From Limnohabitans sp. Rim28 (GTDB taxonomy: Bacteria > Pseudomonadota > Gammaproteobacteria > Burkholderiales > Burkholderiaceae_C), in the NCBI RefSeq assembly GCF_000293865.2, contig NZ_ALKN02000008.1, forward strand, positions 1 through 64,000: a stretch of DNA of 64,000 nucleotides, given 5' to 3'. Positions 23,482 to 33,291 of the stretch are shown here, one piece after another. The notes below the pieces were generated by a model. The model saw nothing but the letters and a program-made list of their open reading frames with translations, was not told the DNA's origin and made no database searches. A program made the position numbers and the translations under genes. Each line of letters begins with the position of its first letter. The first letter of the stretch is position 1.

Positions 23482-24327
23482 TCAGGTGTAGCGCTTGCTG
23501 CTCAGGTTCTTCTTCATGTCGCGCAGGGCGGGTTGCAGGGCTTCGCCGATGCGCAGGGCCACGGTGGTGGCCAGGATGTCGATGATGAGCAGGTGCAGCA
23601 GGCGCGAGACCATGGGGCTGTATTTGTCATAGCCCTCGGGGTGGTCGGCCGTCAGGTGGATGTGCCCGGCGCTGGCCAGGGGCGAGCCGCTGGCAGTGAT
23701 GACTATTGTTGTGGCGCCTTGTTTGCGGGCGATGTCGCAGGCGTCCATCAGGTCGCGGGTGCGGCCCGAGTTGGAGATGATGACGGCGCAGTCCCCCGGC
23801 TGGAGCATGGAGGCGCTCATGACCTGCATGTGGCCATCGCTGTAGGCGATGGCGTTGACCCCCAGCCGAAAGAATTTGTGCTGTGCGTCTTGCGCCACGA
23901 TGCCGGAGTTGCCTGCGCCATAGAACTCGATGCGGCGGTTGGTTTTTTGGGCCGTGGCCAGGGCTTGGGCCGCGTGATCCAGCGCGAATGAGCTGGCGTC
24001 GTTGCGGTACTTCAAAAAAGCCGCCACGCTGTTGTCAATGACCTTGACGGCGATGTCGCTGGTTTTGTCATCGGCGTCCACGCTGCGGTGGATGAAGGGC
24101 ACGCCCTCGCTGACGCTGCCGACCAACTTGAGTTTGAAGTCGGACAGACCGTCATAGCCCACGCTGCGGCAAAAGCGCACCACGGTGGGTTTGCTCACAT
24201 GGGCGCGGTGGGCCAACTCGGTCACGGGCAGTTTGGCAAAGGCGCGGGGGTCGGCCAGCACCAGTTTGCCCACGCGTTGTTCAGCCGGGGCCAAGGAGGG
24301 CAAGCAGGCTTTGATGCGGTCAAGCAT
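23482..24327 (-). CDS. hexR: HexR-type RpiR-family transcription regulator
   Basis: A 281-residue RpiR-family protein: N-terminal helix-turn-helix (LPVTELAHRAHVSKPTVVRFCRS spans about residues 33-55) and a SIS sugar-phosphate domain (RIEFYGAGNSGIVAQDA at about 132; VIISNSGRTRDLMDA at about 182). HexR senses 2-keto-3-deoxy-6-phosphogluconate and controls glucose catabolism. It lies 15 bp downstream of zwf on the same strand, so the regulator is co-transcribed with its likely target. An inverted repeat between zwf and tal is a candidate operator. Confidence 0.9.
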   Translation of the reverse strand: MLDRIKACLPSLAPAEQRVGKLVLADPRAFAKLPVTELAHRAHVSKPTVVRFCRSVGYDGLSDFKLKLVGSVSEGVPFIHRSVDADDKTSDIAVKVIDNSVAAFLKYRNDASSFALDHAAQALATAQKTNRRIEFYGAGNSGIVAQDAQHKFFRLGVNAIAYSDGHMQVMSASMLQPGDCAVIISNSGRTRDLMDACDIARKQGATTIVITASGSPLASAGHIHLTADHPEGYDKYSPMVSRLLHLLIIDILATTVALRIGEALQPALRDMKKNLSSKRYT

Positions 24328-24342
24328 GTGGCGTCTTTCGTG

Positions 24343-25806
24343 TCAGATTTCTTCAGACCAGCAAAAGCCGTCGCGCGCGATCATGGCGCTGGACGCGCTG
24401 GGGCCCCAGGTGCCTGCGGCGTAGGGGCGGGGGCCGGTGGTGTCATTTTTCCAGTGTTGCAAGATGGGCTCGACCCAGCGCCAAGCTTCTTCTTGTTCGT
24501 CGCTGCGCACAAACAGGTTCAGTCGGCCATCCAGCACATCCAGCAGCAGGCGCTCGTAAGCGCCCACGCGCTGGCTGCCAAAGCGTTTGTCAAAGTCCAG
24601 GTCCAAGTGCACCGGGCTGAGGGTCGCGCCGCCGCTGCCTTGGCCGCGTTTGCTCTGGCCCTGGGCAAACAGGTGCAGCTCCAGCCCGTCTTTGGGTTGC
24701 AGGTGAATCACCAGCTTGTTGGCATGGCCCATGGGGCTTTTGAAAATCTCGTGCGGGGTCGGACGAAAGTTGATCTCGATGTGGGCTTCGCGCGAGGCCA
24801 TGCGTTTGCCGGTGCGGATGTAAAAAGGCACGCCCGCCCAACGCCAGTTGGCGATTTCGGTGCGCAGCGCCACAAAGGTCTCGGTGTGACTGCCGGGGCT
24901 CACGCCCGCTTCATCGCGGTAAGCGGGGACGGCCTGCCCCAAGAGGTTGCCTGCGCTGTACTGGCCCCGAATGACGTGTTGGCTCAGGGTGTCGGGGGTC
25001 CAGCGCTTCAGGGCGCGCAGCACCTTGAGTTTTTCGTCGCGGATGGCGTCGGCGTGGGCATTGATGGGCGGCTCCATGGCGATGGCGCACAGCAGCTGCA
25101 GCGCGTGGTTTTGCACCATGTCACGCAAGGCGCCGGTGGCGTCGTAAAAGCCGCCGCGTTTTTCGACGCCGAGTTCTTCGGCCATGGTGATCTGGATGTT
25201 GGCGATGTGCTCACGCCGCCACAGGGGCTCGAACAAGGCGTTGCCAAAGCGCATGGCAAACAGGTTTTGGACCGCGGGCTTGCCCAGGTAGTGGTCGATG
25301 CGGAAGATTTGTTGTTCTTTGAAAACTTGGCCGACGGCTTCGTTGATGGCCCGGTTGGAGGCCAGGTCATGACCCAGTGGCTTTTCCAGCACGATGCGGG
25401 TTTGGGGCGTGTTCAGGCCGTGCGCGGCGAGTTGTTCACACACCGTGGTGAACAGGCTGGGGGCGGTGGACAAATACATGACCACGTGGTCGGTCTTGCG
25501 CTCGGCCAGGCGGGCAGACAAGGCGGCGTAGGCTTGCGGCTCGGACAGGTCCATGCGCACATAACAGAGCAAGCTGGCAAAGCGGGCGAACTCTTCGGGA
25601 TTGGGGCGTTTGTCGCCTTCGACTTGCTCAAAGCGCGACTGGATTTTCTGGCGGTATTGCGCGTCGCTCAGCGCGTCTCGCCCCACGCCGATGATGCGGC
25701 CACCTTCGGGCAAGGTACCGTGGCGAAAGGCTTGGAACAAGGCGGGCATGAGTTTGCGCCAGACCAGGTCGCCAGTGCCCCCAAAGAAGACCAGATCAAA
25801 AGCCAT
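24343..25806 (-). CDS. zwf: glucose-6-phosphate 1-dehydrogenase
   Basis: A 487-residue enzyme oxidising glucose-6-phosphate to 6-phosphogluconolactone with NADP, the entry to the Entner-Doudoroff and pentose phosphate routes. The nucleotide motif is FFGGTGDLVWRKLMPAL (about residues 7-23), and the active-site signature RIDHYLGKPAVQN is at about 167-179. Length is typical. It is divergent from tal, and hexR follows it directly, giving a compact sugar-phosphate regulon with pgi. Confidence 0.96.
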   Translation of the reverse strand: MAFDLVFFGGTGDLVWRKLMPALFQAFRHGTLPEGGRIIGVGRDALSDAQYRQKIQSRFEQVEGDKRPNPEEFARFASLLCYVRMDLSEPQAYAALSARLAERKTDHVVMYLSTAPSLFTTVCEQLAAHGLNTPQTRIVLEKPLGHDLASNRAINEAVGQVFKEQQIFRIDHYLGKPAVQNLFAMRFGNALFEPLWRREHIANIQITMAEELGVEKRGGFYDATGALRDMVQNHALQLLCAIAMEPPINAHADAIRDEKLKVLRALKRWTPDTLSQHVIRGQYSAGNLLGQAVPAYRDEAGVSPGSHTETFVALRTEIANWRWAGVPFYIRTGKRMASREAHIEINFRPTPHEIFKSPMGHANKLVIHLQPKDGLELHLFAQGQSKRGQGSGGATLSPVHLDLDFDKRFGSQRVGAYERLLLDVLDGRLNLFVRSDEQEEAWRWVEPILQHWKNDTTGPRPYAAGTWGPSASSAMIARDGFCWSEEI

Positions 25807-25882
25807 GTTGTTCTTGAGTTACATGAAATGAGTGTTTGTAATGTAACTTTGTTTCAATGATAATTCAAGCTTGATTTTTGAA
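25807..25882. promoter_or_regulatory. zwf/tal divergent promoter with inverted repeat, candidate HexR operator
   Basis: The AT-rich spacer contains AGTTACAT (25817-25824) and its exact reverse complement ATGTAACT (25841-25848), separated by 16 bp. The right half is embedded in TTGTAATGTAACT, which resembles the TGTAAT-type half sites known for HexR. The position between zwf and tal fits joint control by the nearby hexR product. Binding is inferred. Confidence 0.5.
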
Positions 25883-26836
25883 ATGACCATGAACCAACTC
25901 GACGCCCTCAAACAATTCACCACGGTGGTGGCCGATACCGGCGATTTCAAGCAGTTGGCCCAGTTCCAGCCGCAAGACGCAACGACCAATCCGTCTTTGA
26001 TCTTGAAGGCGGTGCAAAAGTCCGAATACGCGCCCTTGCTCACAGAAGCTGTGGCCGCCCATCGGGGTCAGCCGCTGGACGTGGTGATGGACCACTTGCT
26101 GGTGCGTTTTGGATGCGAAATCTTGAAGACCATTCCGGGCCGAGTGTCGACCGAAGTGGATGCGCGGCTGAGTTTTGACAGCGCTGCCACCGTGGCCCGC
26201 GCGCGCCGCATCATGGCGCTCTATGAGGCGCAGGGCATGGATCGCCAGCGGGTGCTGATCAAGATCGCATCCACCTGGGAAGGCATCCAGGCGGCCGCCG
26301 AGCTGCAGCGTGAGGGCATTCGATGCAACCTGACGCTGCTGTTTGCCTTTTGCCAGGCGGTGGCGTGTGGCCAGGCCAAGGTGCAGCTCATCTCGCCCTT
26401 TGTGGGCCGTATTTACGATTGGACCAAAAAAAGCGCAGGCGCAGCTTGGGACGAAGCGGCCATGTCGGGCGCGAACGATCCCGGCGTGCAGTCGGTGCGG
26501 GCCATCTTCAACCACTACAAAAAACACGGCATCGCCACAGAAGTCATGGGCGCGTCGTTCCGCAACATCGGGCAGATCACCGCGCTGGCGGGCTGCGATT
26601 TGCTGACCATCAGCCCCGAGTTGCTGGCGCAGCTGGCCGCCAGCGATGCGCCTTTGGGCAAGGCCCTCGATGCCCAAGCCGCCCACAGCATGGACTTGCC
26701 TGCCGTGGCCTATGACGAAGCCGCTTTCCGCCTGGCCTTGAATGAAGACGCCATGGCCACCGAAAAGCTGGCCGAGGGCATCCGGGCGTTTTGCGCCGAT
26801 GCGGTCAAGCTCGAAGAATTGATGAAGAAAGTTTGA
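25883..26836 (+). CDS. tal: transaldolase
   Basis: A 317-residue class I transaldolase, which moves a dihydroxyacetone unit between sugar phosphates in the non-oxidative pentose phosphate pathway. Hallmarks are [19 protein letters not shown] at the start, DATTNPSLI (about residues 35-43) and the Schiff-base lysine in [11 protein letters not shown] (Lys127). ATG 25883 is chosen; a TTG at 25871 is in frame. The stop is 3 bp before pgi, so the two form an operon. Confidence 0.95.
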   Translation: MTMNQLDALKQFTTVVADTGDFKQLAQFQPQDATTNPSLILKAVQKSEYAPLLTEAVAAHRGQPLDVVMDHLLVRFGCEILKTIPGRVSTEVDARLSFDSAATVARARRIMALYEAQGMDRQRVLIKIASTWEGIQAAAELQREGIRCNLTLLFAFCQAVACGQAKVQLISPFVGRIYDWTKKSAGAAWDEAAMSGANDPGVQSVRAIFNHYKKHGIATEVMGASFRNIGQITALAGCDLLTISPELLAQLAASDAPLGKALDAQAAHSMDLPAVAYDEAAFRLALNEDAMATEKLAEGIRAFCADAVKLEELMKKV

Positions 26837-26839
26837 TGC

Positions 26840-28375
26840 ATGCGTTGTGACCAAACTCCGGCTTGGAAGGCCCTGACGGCCCACGCGGCCCAGGCCACGG
26901 GTTTTGATTTGCGCACTGCTTTTGCGCAAGACCCCAGCCGTGCCGAGACGCTGAGCCAGAACGCCCCCCATGTGTTTGCCGACTTGTCCAAAAACCTTGT
27001 GGACACTGCCACCGAAGCCCTGTTGCAAGACTTGGCCGAGCAGACCGGTGTGGCCGCGCACCGCGATGCCATGTTCCGGGGCGAGCCCATCAACACCACC
27101 GAAGACCGCGCGGTGATGCATTGGCTGCTGCGCCAGCCTGAGGGTTCCTTGGGTGGTGATTTGGCCGGGCCGCTGGCGCAGGTGCACGCCACGCTCCAGC
27201 CCATGCTGGCCTACGCCGAAACCATCCGGGCCGATGCGCAGATCACCGATGTGGTGAACATTGGCATTGGTGGCTCGGACCTGGGGCCGCAAATGGTGGT
27301 GCTGGCCTTGCAAGACTTCGTGATGCCTGGCAAGCGTTTTCATTTTGTGTCGAATGTAGACGGCCACGAGTTGAGCGCGGTGCTGGCCCCTTTGAAACCT
27401 GAAACCACGCTGTTTGTGGTGGCGTCCAAAAGCTTTACGACCTTGGACACCATGGTCAACGCCCGCTCGGCGCTGGCTTGGTTCCGGGCGCAGGGTGGCG
27501 CCCATGTGGCCCGCCATTTTGTGGCCCTGACCAGCAATGTGGCCGCGGCGGCGGACTTTGGCATCACCACCACCTTTGGTTTTTGGGACTGGGTGGGTGG
27601 CCGCTATTCGGTGTGGTCGGCGATTGGCCTGCCGGTGGCGATCGCCATTGGGGCCCAGGGTTTCAGGGATTTGCTGGCCGGTGCGCACGCGATGGACCAG
27701 CATTTCCTGGCAGCGCCTTTGGCGCAAAACTTGCCCGTGCGTTTGGGTTTGCTCGATGTTTGGTACCGCAACTTTTTGAACTGCACCAGCCGCTCGATCG
27801 CGCCGTACCACAGTGCATTGCGCCGCTGGCCGGCTTTTTTGCAGCAGCTTGAAATGGAAAGCAACGGCAAGCAGGTGGACCGTCACGGCCAGCCGCTGAC
27901 TTATGGCACCTCGCCTGTGCTGTGGGGCGAGCCAGGTACCAACGGCCAACACGCGTACTTTCAGATGCTGCACCAGGGCACCGATGTGGTGCCGCTGGAA
28001 ATCATTGCGGTCAAAAAGCCCTCGCACCACTTGGCCGAGCACCATGAACTGCTGTTGGCCAATGCCATCGCCCAAGCGCAGGCCCTGATGCTGGGCAAAG
28101 CCGATGAAGGCGGGCACAAGCATTTCAAGGGCAACCGGCCCAGCACATTTTTGTGGCTCGATGAACTGGCACCGGCCAGTTTGGGCGCGCTGATCGCGCT
28201 GCAAGAACACCGTGTGTTTGTGAGTGGCGCGGTCTGGGGCATCAACAGCTTTGACCAGTGGGGCGTGGAGCTGGGCAAGGTGTTGGCCCAAGACATCCGG
28301 TCTCGCATGCGGACAGGCGATGGGGTGGGGCTGGATGCCTCGACGGCGGCTTTGCTGAAGGTATTAACACTTTAA
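26840..28375 (+). CDS. pgi: glucose-6-phosphate isomerase
   Basis: A 511-residue enzyme interconverting glucose-6-phosphate and fructose-6-phosphate. SIS motifs include GIGGSDLGPQM, and the signatures VGGRYSVWSAIGLP and TNGQHAYFQMLHQG are present. The C-terminal INSFDQWGVELGK is also typical. Length is slightly below the 549 of E. coli but normal for betaproteobacteria. It is co-transcribed with tal and faces zwf and hexR across the shared promoter. Confidence 0.96.
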   Translation: MRCDQTPAWKALTAHAAQATGFDLRTAFAQDPSRAETLSQNAPHVFADLSKNLVDTATEALLQDLAEQTGVAAHRDAMFRGEPINTTEDRAVMHWLLRQPEGSLGGDLAGPLAQVHATLQPMLAYAETIRADAQITDVVNIGIGGSDLGPQMVVLALQDFVMPGKRFHFVSNVDGHELSAVLAPLKPETTLFVVASKSFTTLDTMVNARSALAWFRAQGGAHVARHFVALTSNVAAAADFGITTTFGFWDWVGGRYSVWSAIGLPVAIAIGAQGFRDLLAGAHAMDQHFLAAPLAQNLPVRLGLLDVWYRNFLNCTSRSIAPYHSALRRWPAFLQQLEMESNGKQVDRHGQPLTYGTSPVLWGEPGTNGQHAYFQMLHQGTDVVPLEIIAVKKPSHHLAEHHELLLANAIAQAQALMLGKADEGGHKHFKGNRPSTFLWLDELAPASLGALIALQEHRVFVSGAVWGINSFDQWGVELGKVLAQDIRSRMRTGDGVGLDASTAALLKVLTL

Positions 28376-28433
28376 TAACATTAATTTTTCATTTTTATTT
28401 AGTTTAAAGGTATTCATATTGTATGATTCGTCC

Positions 28434-28775
28434 ATGCAAGACCACATGGACCTTTATGCCGAACTCGGCGTCACGCCCCAGGCTGAGCCTGAGGTGATCC
28501 GTGCAGCCTATCGGGCCTTGGCCCGGCGTTACCACCCAGACCGTCAAACAGGTGCCAGTGCGCTGATGGCCGCCAAAATGGCCCGCATCAACCATGCTTA
28601 CGATGTGCTGGGTCAAGCCGATCGTCGACGCGCCTATGACGCCAGTTGCCGTGTGTTGCCCGCCCCACGTTTGGCGCCTGTGCTGCACGCCGCCACAACG
28701 AGCGCTCGCGTGGGTCAGGCTAGGCCGTTTTTGACCACCTACGACCAACGCGGCCGCTTGCACGCCTTTCTTTGA
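28434..28775 (+). CDS. small J-domain protein
   Basis: A 113-residue protein whose first 65 residues are a complete J domain: LYAELGVTPQAEPEVIRAAYRALARRYHPDR with the HPD tripeptide, then INHAYDVLGQADRRRAYD. J domains stimulate the ATPase of Hsp70 chaperones. There is no Gly/Phe or zinc region, so it is a class III type with a short basic tail. ATG 28434 is chosen; a TTG lies 15 bp upstream. The leader is strongly AT-rich with a TATGAT hexamer at 28422-28427 that could be a -10. Confidence 0.85.
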   Translation: MQDHMDLYAELGVTPQAEPEVIRAAYRALARRYHPDRQTGASALMAAKMARINHAYDVLGQADRRRAYDASCRVLPAPRLAPVLHAATTSARVGQARPFLTTYDQRGRLHAFL

Positions 28776-28813
28776 AGGCCGTGCAGCTGCGACCGCTCAC
28801 ACCGCAACGCCCC

Positions 28814-29806
28814 TCAGTGCCGGTGGTTTTGATGCGCATCTGCCGCGGGTGCCGAAACTGGCGAAGCAGCGGCGCCTGCAGAGGGCGGGCCCACAGTCAG
28901 TGAGCCCCTCATGCCGGCTTCGTAGTGGCCCGGGATCAGACAAGCCATCTGCAGGGTCGCGGCTTTGGGGAAAGTCACCACCAACTCACCCGTTTGCCCA
29001 GCCGCCACCGTGATGGCCGCACCGGTGCCGTGGGCGTGGTCTGCACCATGTGCTTTGCCTTGGGCGGCATCGCGCTTCATGGCTTGGGCATGTTCACGGA
29101 TGGCTTCGTCGTGGCCTAACACCATCTCATGCTCGACTTTGCCGGCGTTGTGCACCACAAAACGGATGGTTTCACCCGCTTGCACCTTGATTTGGCTGGG
29201 GGTGAAGCGCATGCTGTCATCCATGCGCACGTCGATGCTGCGGCTGACCACCTGGGCGACGGGATCGGCGCTGTTTGTGTCATTGCTTGCATGGCCGTGT
29301 GCGGAGGTGTCGCCGTGGCCGTGGCTGTGCCCGGTGGCTGCCCATTCGGGGTGGTGTTTGAGCCACTGCCAGGCGCCCCAACTGCCGACCGTCGTCAGTG
29401 TGCCCAGCACCAACACGTAAACGCTGGCCGCTCGCGTCCAGTCGCGTGGCGCAGTCAGGCCCAGGGCCAGTACCGACACTAAAAAGCCCAGCGGCACCAC
29501 CCACGCGCTGCGCTCGGGCGAATCCGGGAAATGCTGCAAGCCGCCGGTGAAAAAGCCCAGCCCGATCGACAGCAAACTGCCGATGGCCAGCGTCTTCATC
29601 AGGCCCGACGGCGGCGTATCGCTGTCGGCGGGTTGCCAGCGGTGTTCGAGCCAAGCGCCCAGCACAAACAAAACCATGCCGACCAAGGCGGTCCACAAAG
29701 AGCGTTCGCCGCTGAAAAAGCCGTGGTTGACGGCCCCCGAAATGAAGCTGATGCCCGAGTACTTGAGCAGCATCGCGCCGTGGTGTTGTTGAAAATTTGA
29801 AGTCAT
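28814..29806 (-). CDS. membrane-anchored cupredoxin fusion protein
   Basis: A 330-residue protein. Residues about 1-165 contain five probable membrane helices (for instance LWTALVGMVLFVLGAWL and ASVYVLVLGTLTTVGSWGAW). Residues about 175-195 are a His-rich linker (GHSHGHGDTSAHGHASND). Residues about 205-310 form a cupredoxin domain with KVEHEMVLGH and MACLIPGHYEAGM, supplying His, Cys, His and Met copper ligands. The tail is Ala/His-rich. ATG 29806 is chosen; the open frame extends upstream to 30016 but with non-protein-like composition. It follows a small His/Cys-rich gene on the same strand, suggesting a copper-handling pair. I do not know this domain combination as a named family. Confidence 0.8.
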   Translation of the reverse strand: MTSNFQQHHGAMLLKYSGISFISGAVNHGFFSGERSLWTALVGMVLFVLGAWLEHRWQPADSDTPPSGLMKTLAIGSLLSIGLGFFTGGLQHFPDSPERSAWVVPLGFLVSVLALGLTAPRDWTRAASVYVLVLGTLTTVGSWGAWQWLKHHPEWAATGHSHGHGDTSAHGHASNDTNSADPVAQVVSRSIDVRMDDSMRFTPSQIKVQAGETIRFVVHNAGKVEHEMVLGHDEAIREHAQAMKRDAAQGKAHGADHAHGTGAAITVAAGQTGELVVTFPKAATLQMACLIPGHYEAGMRGSLTVGPPSAGAAASPVSAPAADAHQNHRH

Positions 29807-29898
29807 GTGTGTATCCCCGCGCGGGGCTGTGCCCGCGACTGAAAAACGTCTGCCGCACACGGCCAAAGCCAGCGCGGAACCTGTGAAGCAAGCAGGCC

Positions 29899-30276
29899 TT
29901 AGGCGTTCGGGGGGCGCAGCGCGGGCAACCAGCTGGTGCTGTGCCAGCCTGCTGTTTGTCGCACGGGTTGCTGGGTGGGTGCGGCTTGCAGGTTGATGCC
30001 CGCCCAGTGGCCCCACGCCAATGGACAGCAGTGGTGACAGTCGGCGTGCGCGGTGCAGTGGGTGCTGTCGGGCATGCTGTCATGGGTGTTGTCGGCGTCA
30101 TCAGCAGCCATGTGGTGCTGGGCATGGGCACCGTGGTGCTGTTCTTGTTGTGGGGCGGTGCCCTCTGGCTTGGCCCATCCGGGCGAAGCGAAGGCGGTCA
30201 AGCCCATGGCCAAAGCCAGGCTCAACTTGAGCAGCCACAAACCCATCCAGCACCATGAACAAGAACGCATGCACAC
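29899..30276 (-). CDS. small His/Cys-rich periplasmic metal-handling protein
   Basis: A protein of up to 125 residues with an N-terminal hydrophobic segment (LWLLKLSLALAMGLTAFASPGWA). A His-rich stretch (EQHHGAHAQHHMAADDADN) and a Cys/His cluster (HCTAHADCHHCCP) follow, with the end SWLPALRPPNA. The layout recalls small DUF2946-like proteins found with copper and cobalt genes. The true start could be ATG 30246, which begins the hydrophobic segment. It lies 92 bp upstream of the cupredoxin fusion and likely works with it in copper or other metal binding. Confidence 0.65.
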   Translation of the reverse strand: MCMRSCSWCWMGLWLLKLSLALAMGLTAFASPGWAKPEGTAPQQEQHHGAHAQHHMAADDADNTHDSMPDSTHCTAHADCHHCCPLAWGHWAGINLQAAPTQQPVRQTAGWHSTSWLPALRPPNA

Positions 30277-30313
30277 ATCTTATAGGCACAAGCGAAATTC
30301 ACCGTGCAGATGC

Positions 30314-30350
30314 AAAAAAGCCCCGCAAGGCTTTCACCTTGCGGGGCTTT
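30314..30350 (-). terminator. intrinsic terminator of groESL
   Basis: A 14-bp GC-rich stem (AAAGCCCCGCAAGG with CCTTGCGGGGCTTT, 6-nt loop) lies about 50 bp past the groL stop. In the minus direction it is followed by a T run, as expected for a rho-independent terminator. The reverse direction has a weaker T tract. Confidence 0.85.
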
Positions 30351-30399
30351 GGTGTGGGCTGGTTGAGGGCGCAAACCCTCCCTCCAGACAGCGGGGCAT

Positions 30400-32073
<1,674 letters not shown>

Positions 32074-32077
32074 TTAA

Positions 32078-32365
32078 TTACTCGACGACCGCGAACAGGT
32101 CTTCTTCTTTCATGACCAACAGCTCGTCGCCACCGACCTTGACGGTCTGGCCGCTGTACTTGCCGAACAACACGCGGTCGCCGACTTTGACGCTCAGGGC
32201 TTTGGTCTCGCCTTTGTCATTGGTTTTGCCGGGGCCAACGGCCAGGACTTCACCTTGATCGGGCTTTTCTGCAGCCGAATCGGGGATCACGATGCCCGAG
32301 GCTGTTTTGGTTTCGCTTTCGATACGTTTGACGATCACGCGATCGCCCAATGGACGCAGTTTCAT
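32078..32365 (-). CDS. groS: co-chaperonin GroES (10 kDa)
   Basis: A 95-residue lid of the GroEL ring. It begins [14 protein letters not shown], contains the mobile loop [15 protein letters not shown] and ends [17 protein letters not shown] 32365 is preceded by AGGAG at good spacing; the frame opens further upstream without a ribosome site. First gene of the groESL operon. Confidence 0.98.
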   Translation of the reverse strand: MKLRPLGDRVIVKRIESETKTASGIVIPDSAAEKPDQGEVLAVGPGKTNDKGETKALSVKVGDRVLFGKYSGQTVKVGGDELLVMKEEDLFAVVE

Positions 32366-32446
32366 GGAATCTCCTGAATTGAAACAAGGGTTGAAAAACA
32401 AAAGCACCTGGATGGGTGCTGCTGAAATCTGAAGGGTGTGTGATTG

Positions 32447-32473
32447 TTAGCACTCATCCCCATCGAGTGCTAA
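32447..32473. promoter_or_regulatory. CIRCE element (HrcA operator)
   Basis: A perfect CIRCE inverted repeat: TTAGCACTC (32447-32455), 9-bp spacer, GAGTGCTAA (32465-32473). HrcA represses chaperone genes through this site. It sits just downstream of the promoter and 82 bp before groS, so it would block initiation or early elongation. Confidence 0.95.
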
Positions 32474-32501
32474 TGATAAGGGCTTTTTGGGTCGTTTCAA
32501 G
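32473..32501 (-). promoter_or_regulatory. groESL promoter, sigma32-like and sigma70-like
   Basis: On the minus strand CTTGAAA (32495-32501) matches the sigma32 -35 consensus exactly. After 12 bp comes CCCTTATCA, close to the sigma32 -10 (CCCCATNTA). The same bases also read as TTGAAA, 16 bp, TATCAT, an acceptable sigma70 promoter. The -10 abuts the CIRCE element, so heat-shock sigma activation and HrcA repression appear combined. Confidence 0.7.
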
Positions 32502-32529
32502 ACTTCGGTCGCAAACAAGTTGAGGGTTT

Positions 32530-33111
32530 TCAGTGGCAACGGGTGGTTTCGGGCTGCTGTTGCTGCAGGCACAGCAGGTAGCCGTCCACCAAATCGGTGC
32601 TGATGTCCCCCGCAAAGAGGTGCAGGTTCTGGCGCTCGGTGAACAGGCTGTTGGCGGGCAAATGTTGGCTGTTGTAGAGAATGATGTGGGTGTTTTGCAT
32701 CCGGGCGTTGTGCAGATGCGCGGGTGAGGTGTGCAACCAAGCCATGCGGGCGTCTACAAACAACACCGCCAGCTCTTGGCCCATGTCCATCAAATCCAGC
32801 GGGTGGGTCATGACGGTGACGCAGGACCATGCACTGAGATCGCTGAGGGCCGGCGTCATGTGTGCGCCGTCGTGCAGCACATAAATTTGGGCGACGGGGT
32901 GCGCAGGCACCAGGCCACTGGTGCTGACGCCCTGCTTTTGGCAATAGTCGTTCAAGGAGGTGGACAGAATGCGGCGGTGGCCACCGTGGGTGACAAAGGC
33001 TTTGAAGACGCCGTTTTGGACCATGCGCTGGACGGTGCCGACCGACAGGCCGAGCACTTTGGCGGCTTGGCTCGTGCTGAAGTAGTTTTGTGTGTTTTGG
33101 CTTGTTGTCAT
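32530..33111 (-). CDS. MerR/excisionase-type helix-turn-helix protein
   Basis: A 193-residue protein. Residues about 10-55 form an excisionase-like winged helix-turn-helix (YFSTSQAAKVLGLSVGTVQR, then THGGHRRIL). The rest resembles a receiver-like or sensor domain (IYVLHDGAHMTPAL, ELAVLFVDARMAWLH). ATG 33111 is chosen because it gives the standard start just before the DNA-binding domain; an earlier in-frame ATG at 33192 adds an unlikely basic stretch. It lies upstream of groESL on the same strand, but the groESL promoter and CIRCE follow its stop, so it is a separate unit. Target unknown. Confidence 0.75.
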   Translation of the reverse strand: MTTSQNTQNYFSTSQAAKVLGLSVGTVQRMVQNGVFKAFVTHGGHRRILSTSLNDYCQKQGVSTSGLVPAHPVAQIYVLHDGAHMTPALSDLSAWSCVTVMTHPLDLMDMGQELAVLFVDARMAWLHTSPAHLHNARMQNTHIILYNSQHLPANSLFTERQNLHLFAGDISTDLVDGYLLCLQQQQPETTRCH

Positions 33112-33291
33112 GGGCTGGTTCCCTGGGTTGTGGGCTTCGTCCGAATTGGGTTGTTTGGCCTTTTTGAATGGTAGGCCCGCCCGGGTGGGCAAGGTGTGGC
33201 CTAGAACCGGTATTCAGGCGGGGGAAAACAGGTAAAGCGTTTGCGCGGAGCCGTTCTGGGTGGGGCGTCGGTTCAAGGCAAAATCACCCCC

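Noticed and set aside
25865..28291. 808-codon open frame antisense to tal and pgi
   Set aside because: It spans two well-identified genes on the other strand, is rich in His, Gln and Arg, and has no ribosome site or domain.
29815..29826. CCCCGCGCGGGG palindrome upstream of the cupredoxin fusion
   Set aside because: Short GC palindromes are frequent in this GC-rich DNA, and no promoter elements flank it.
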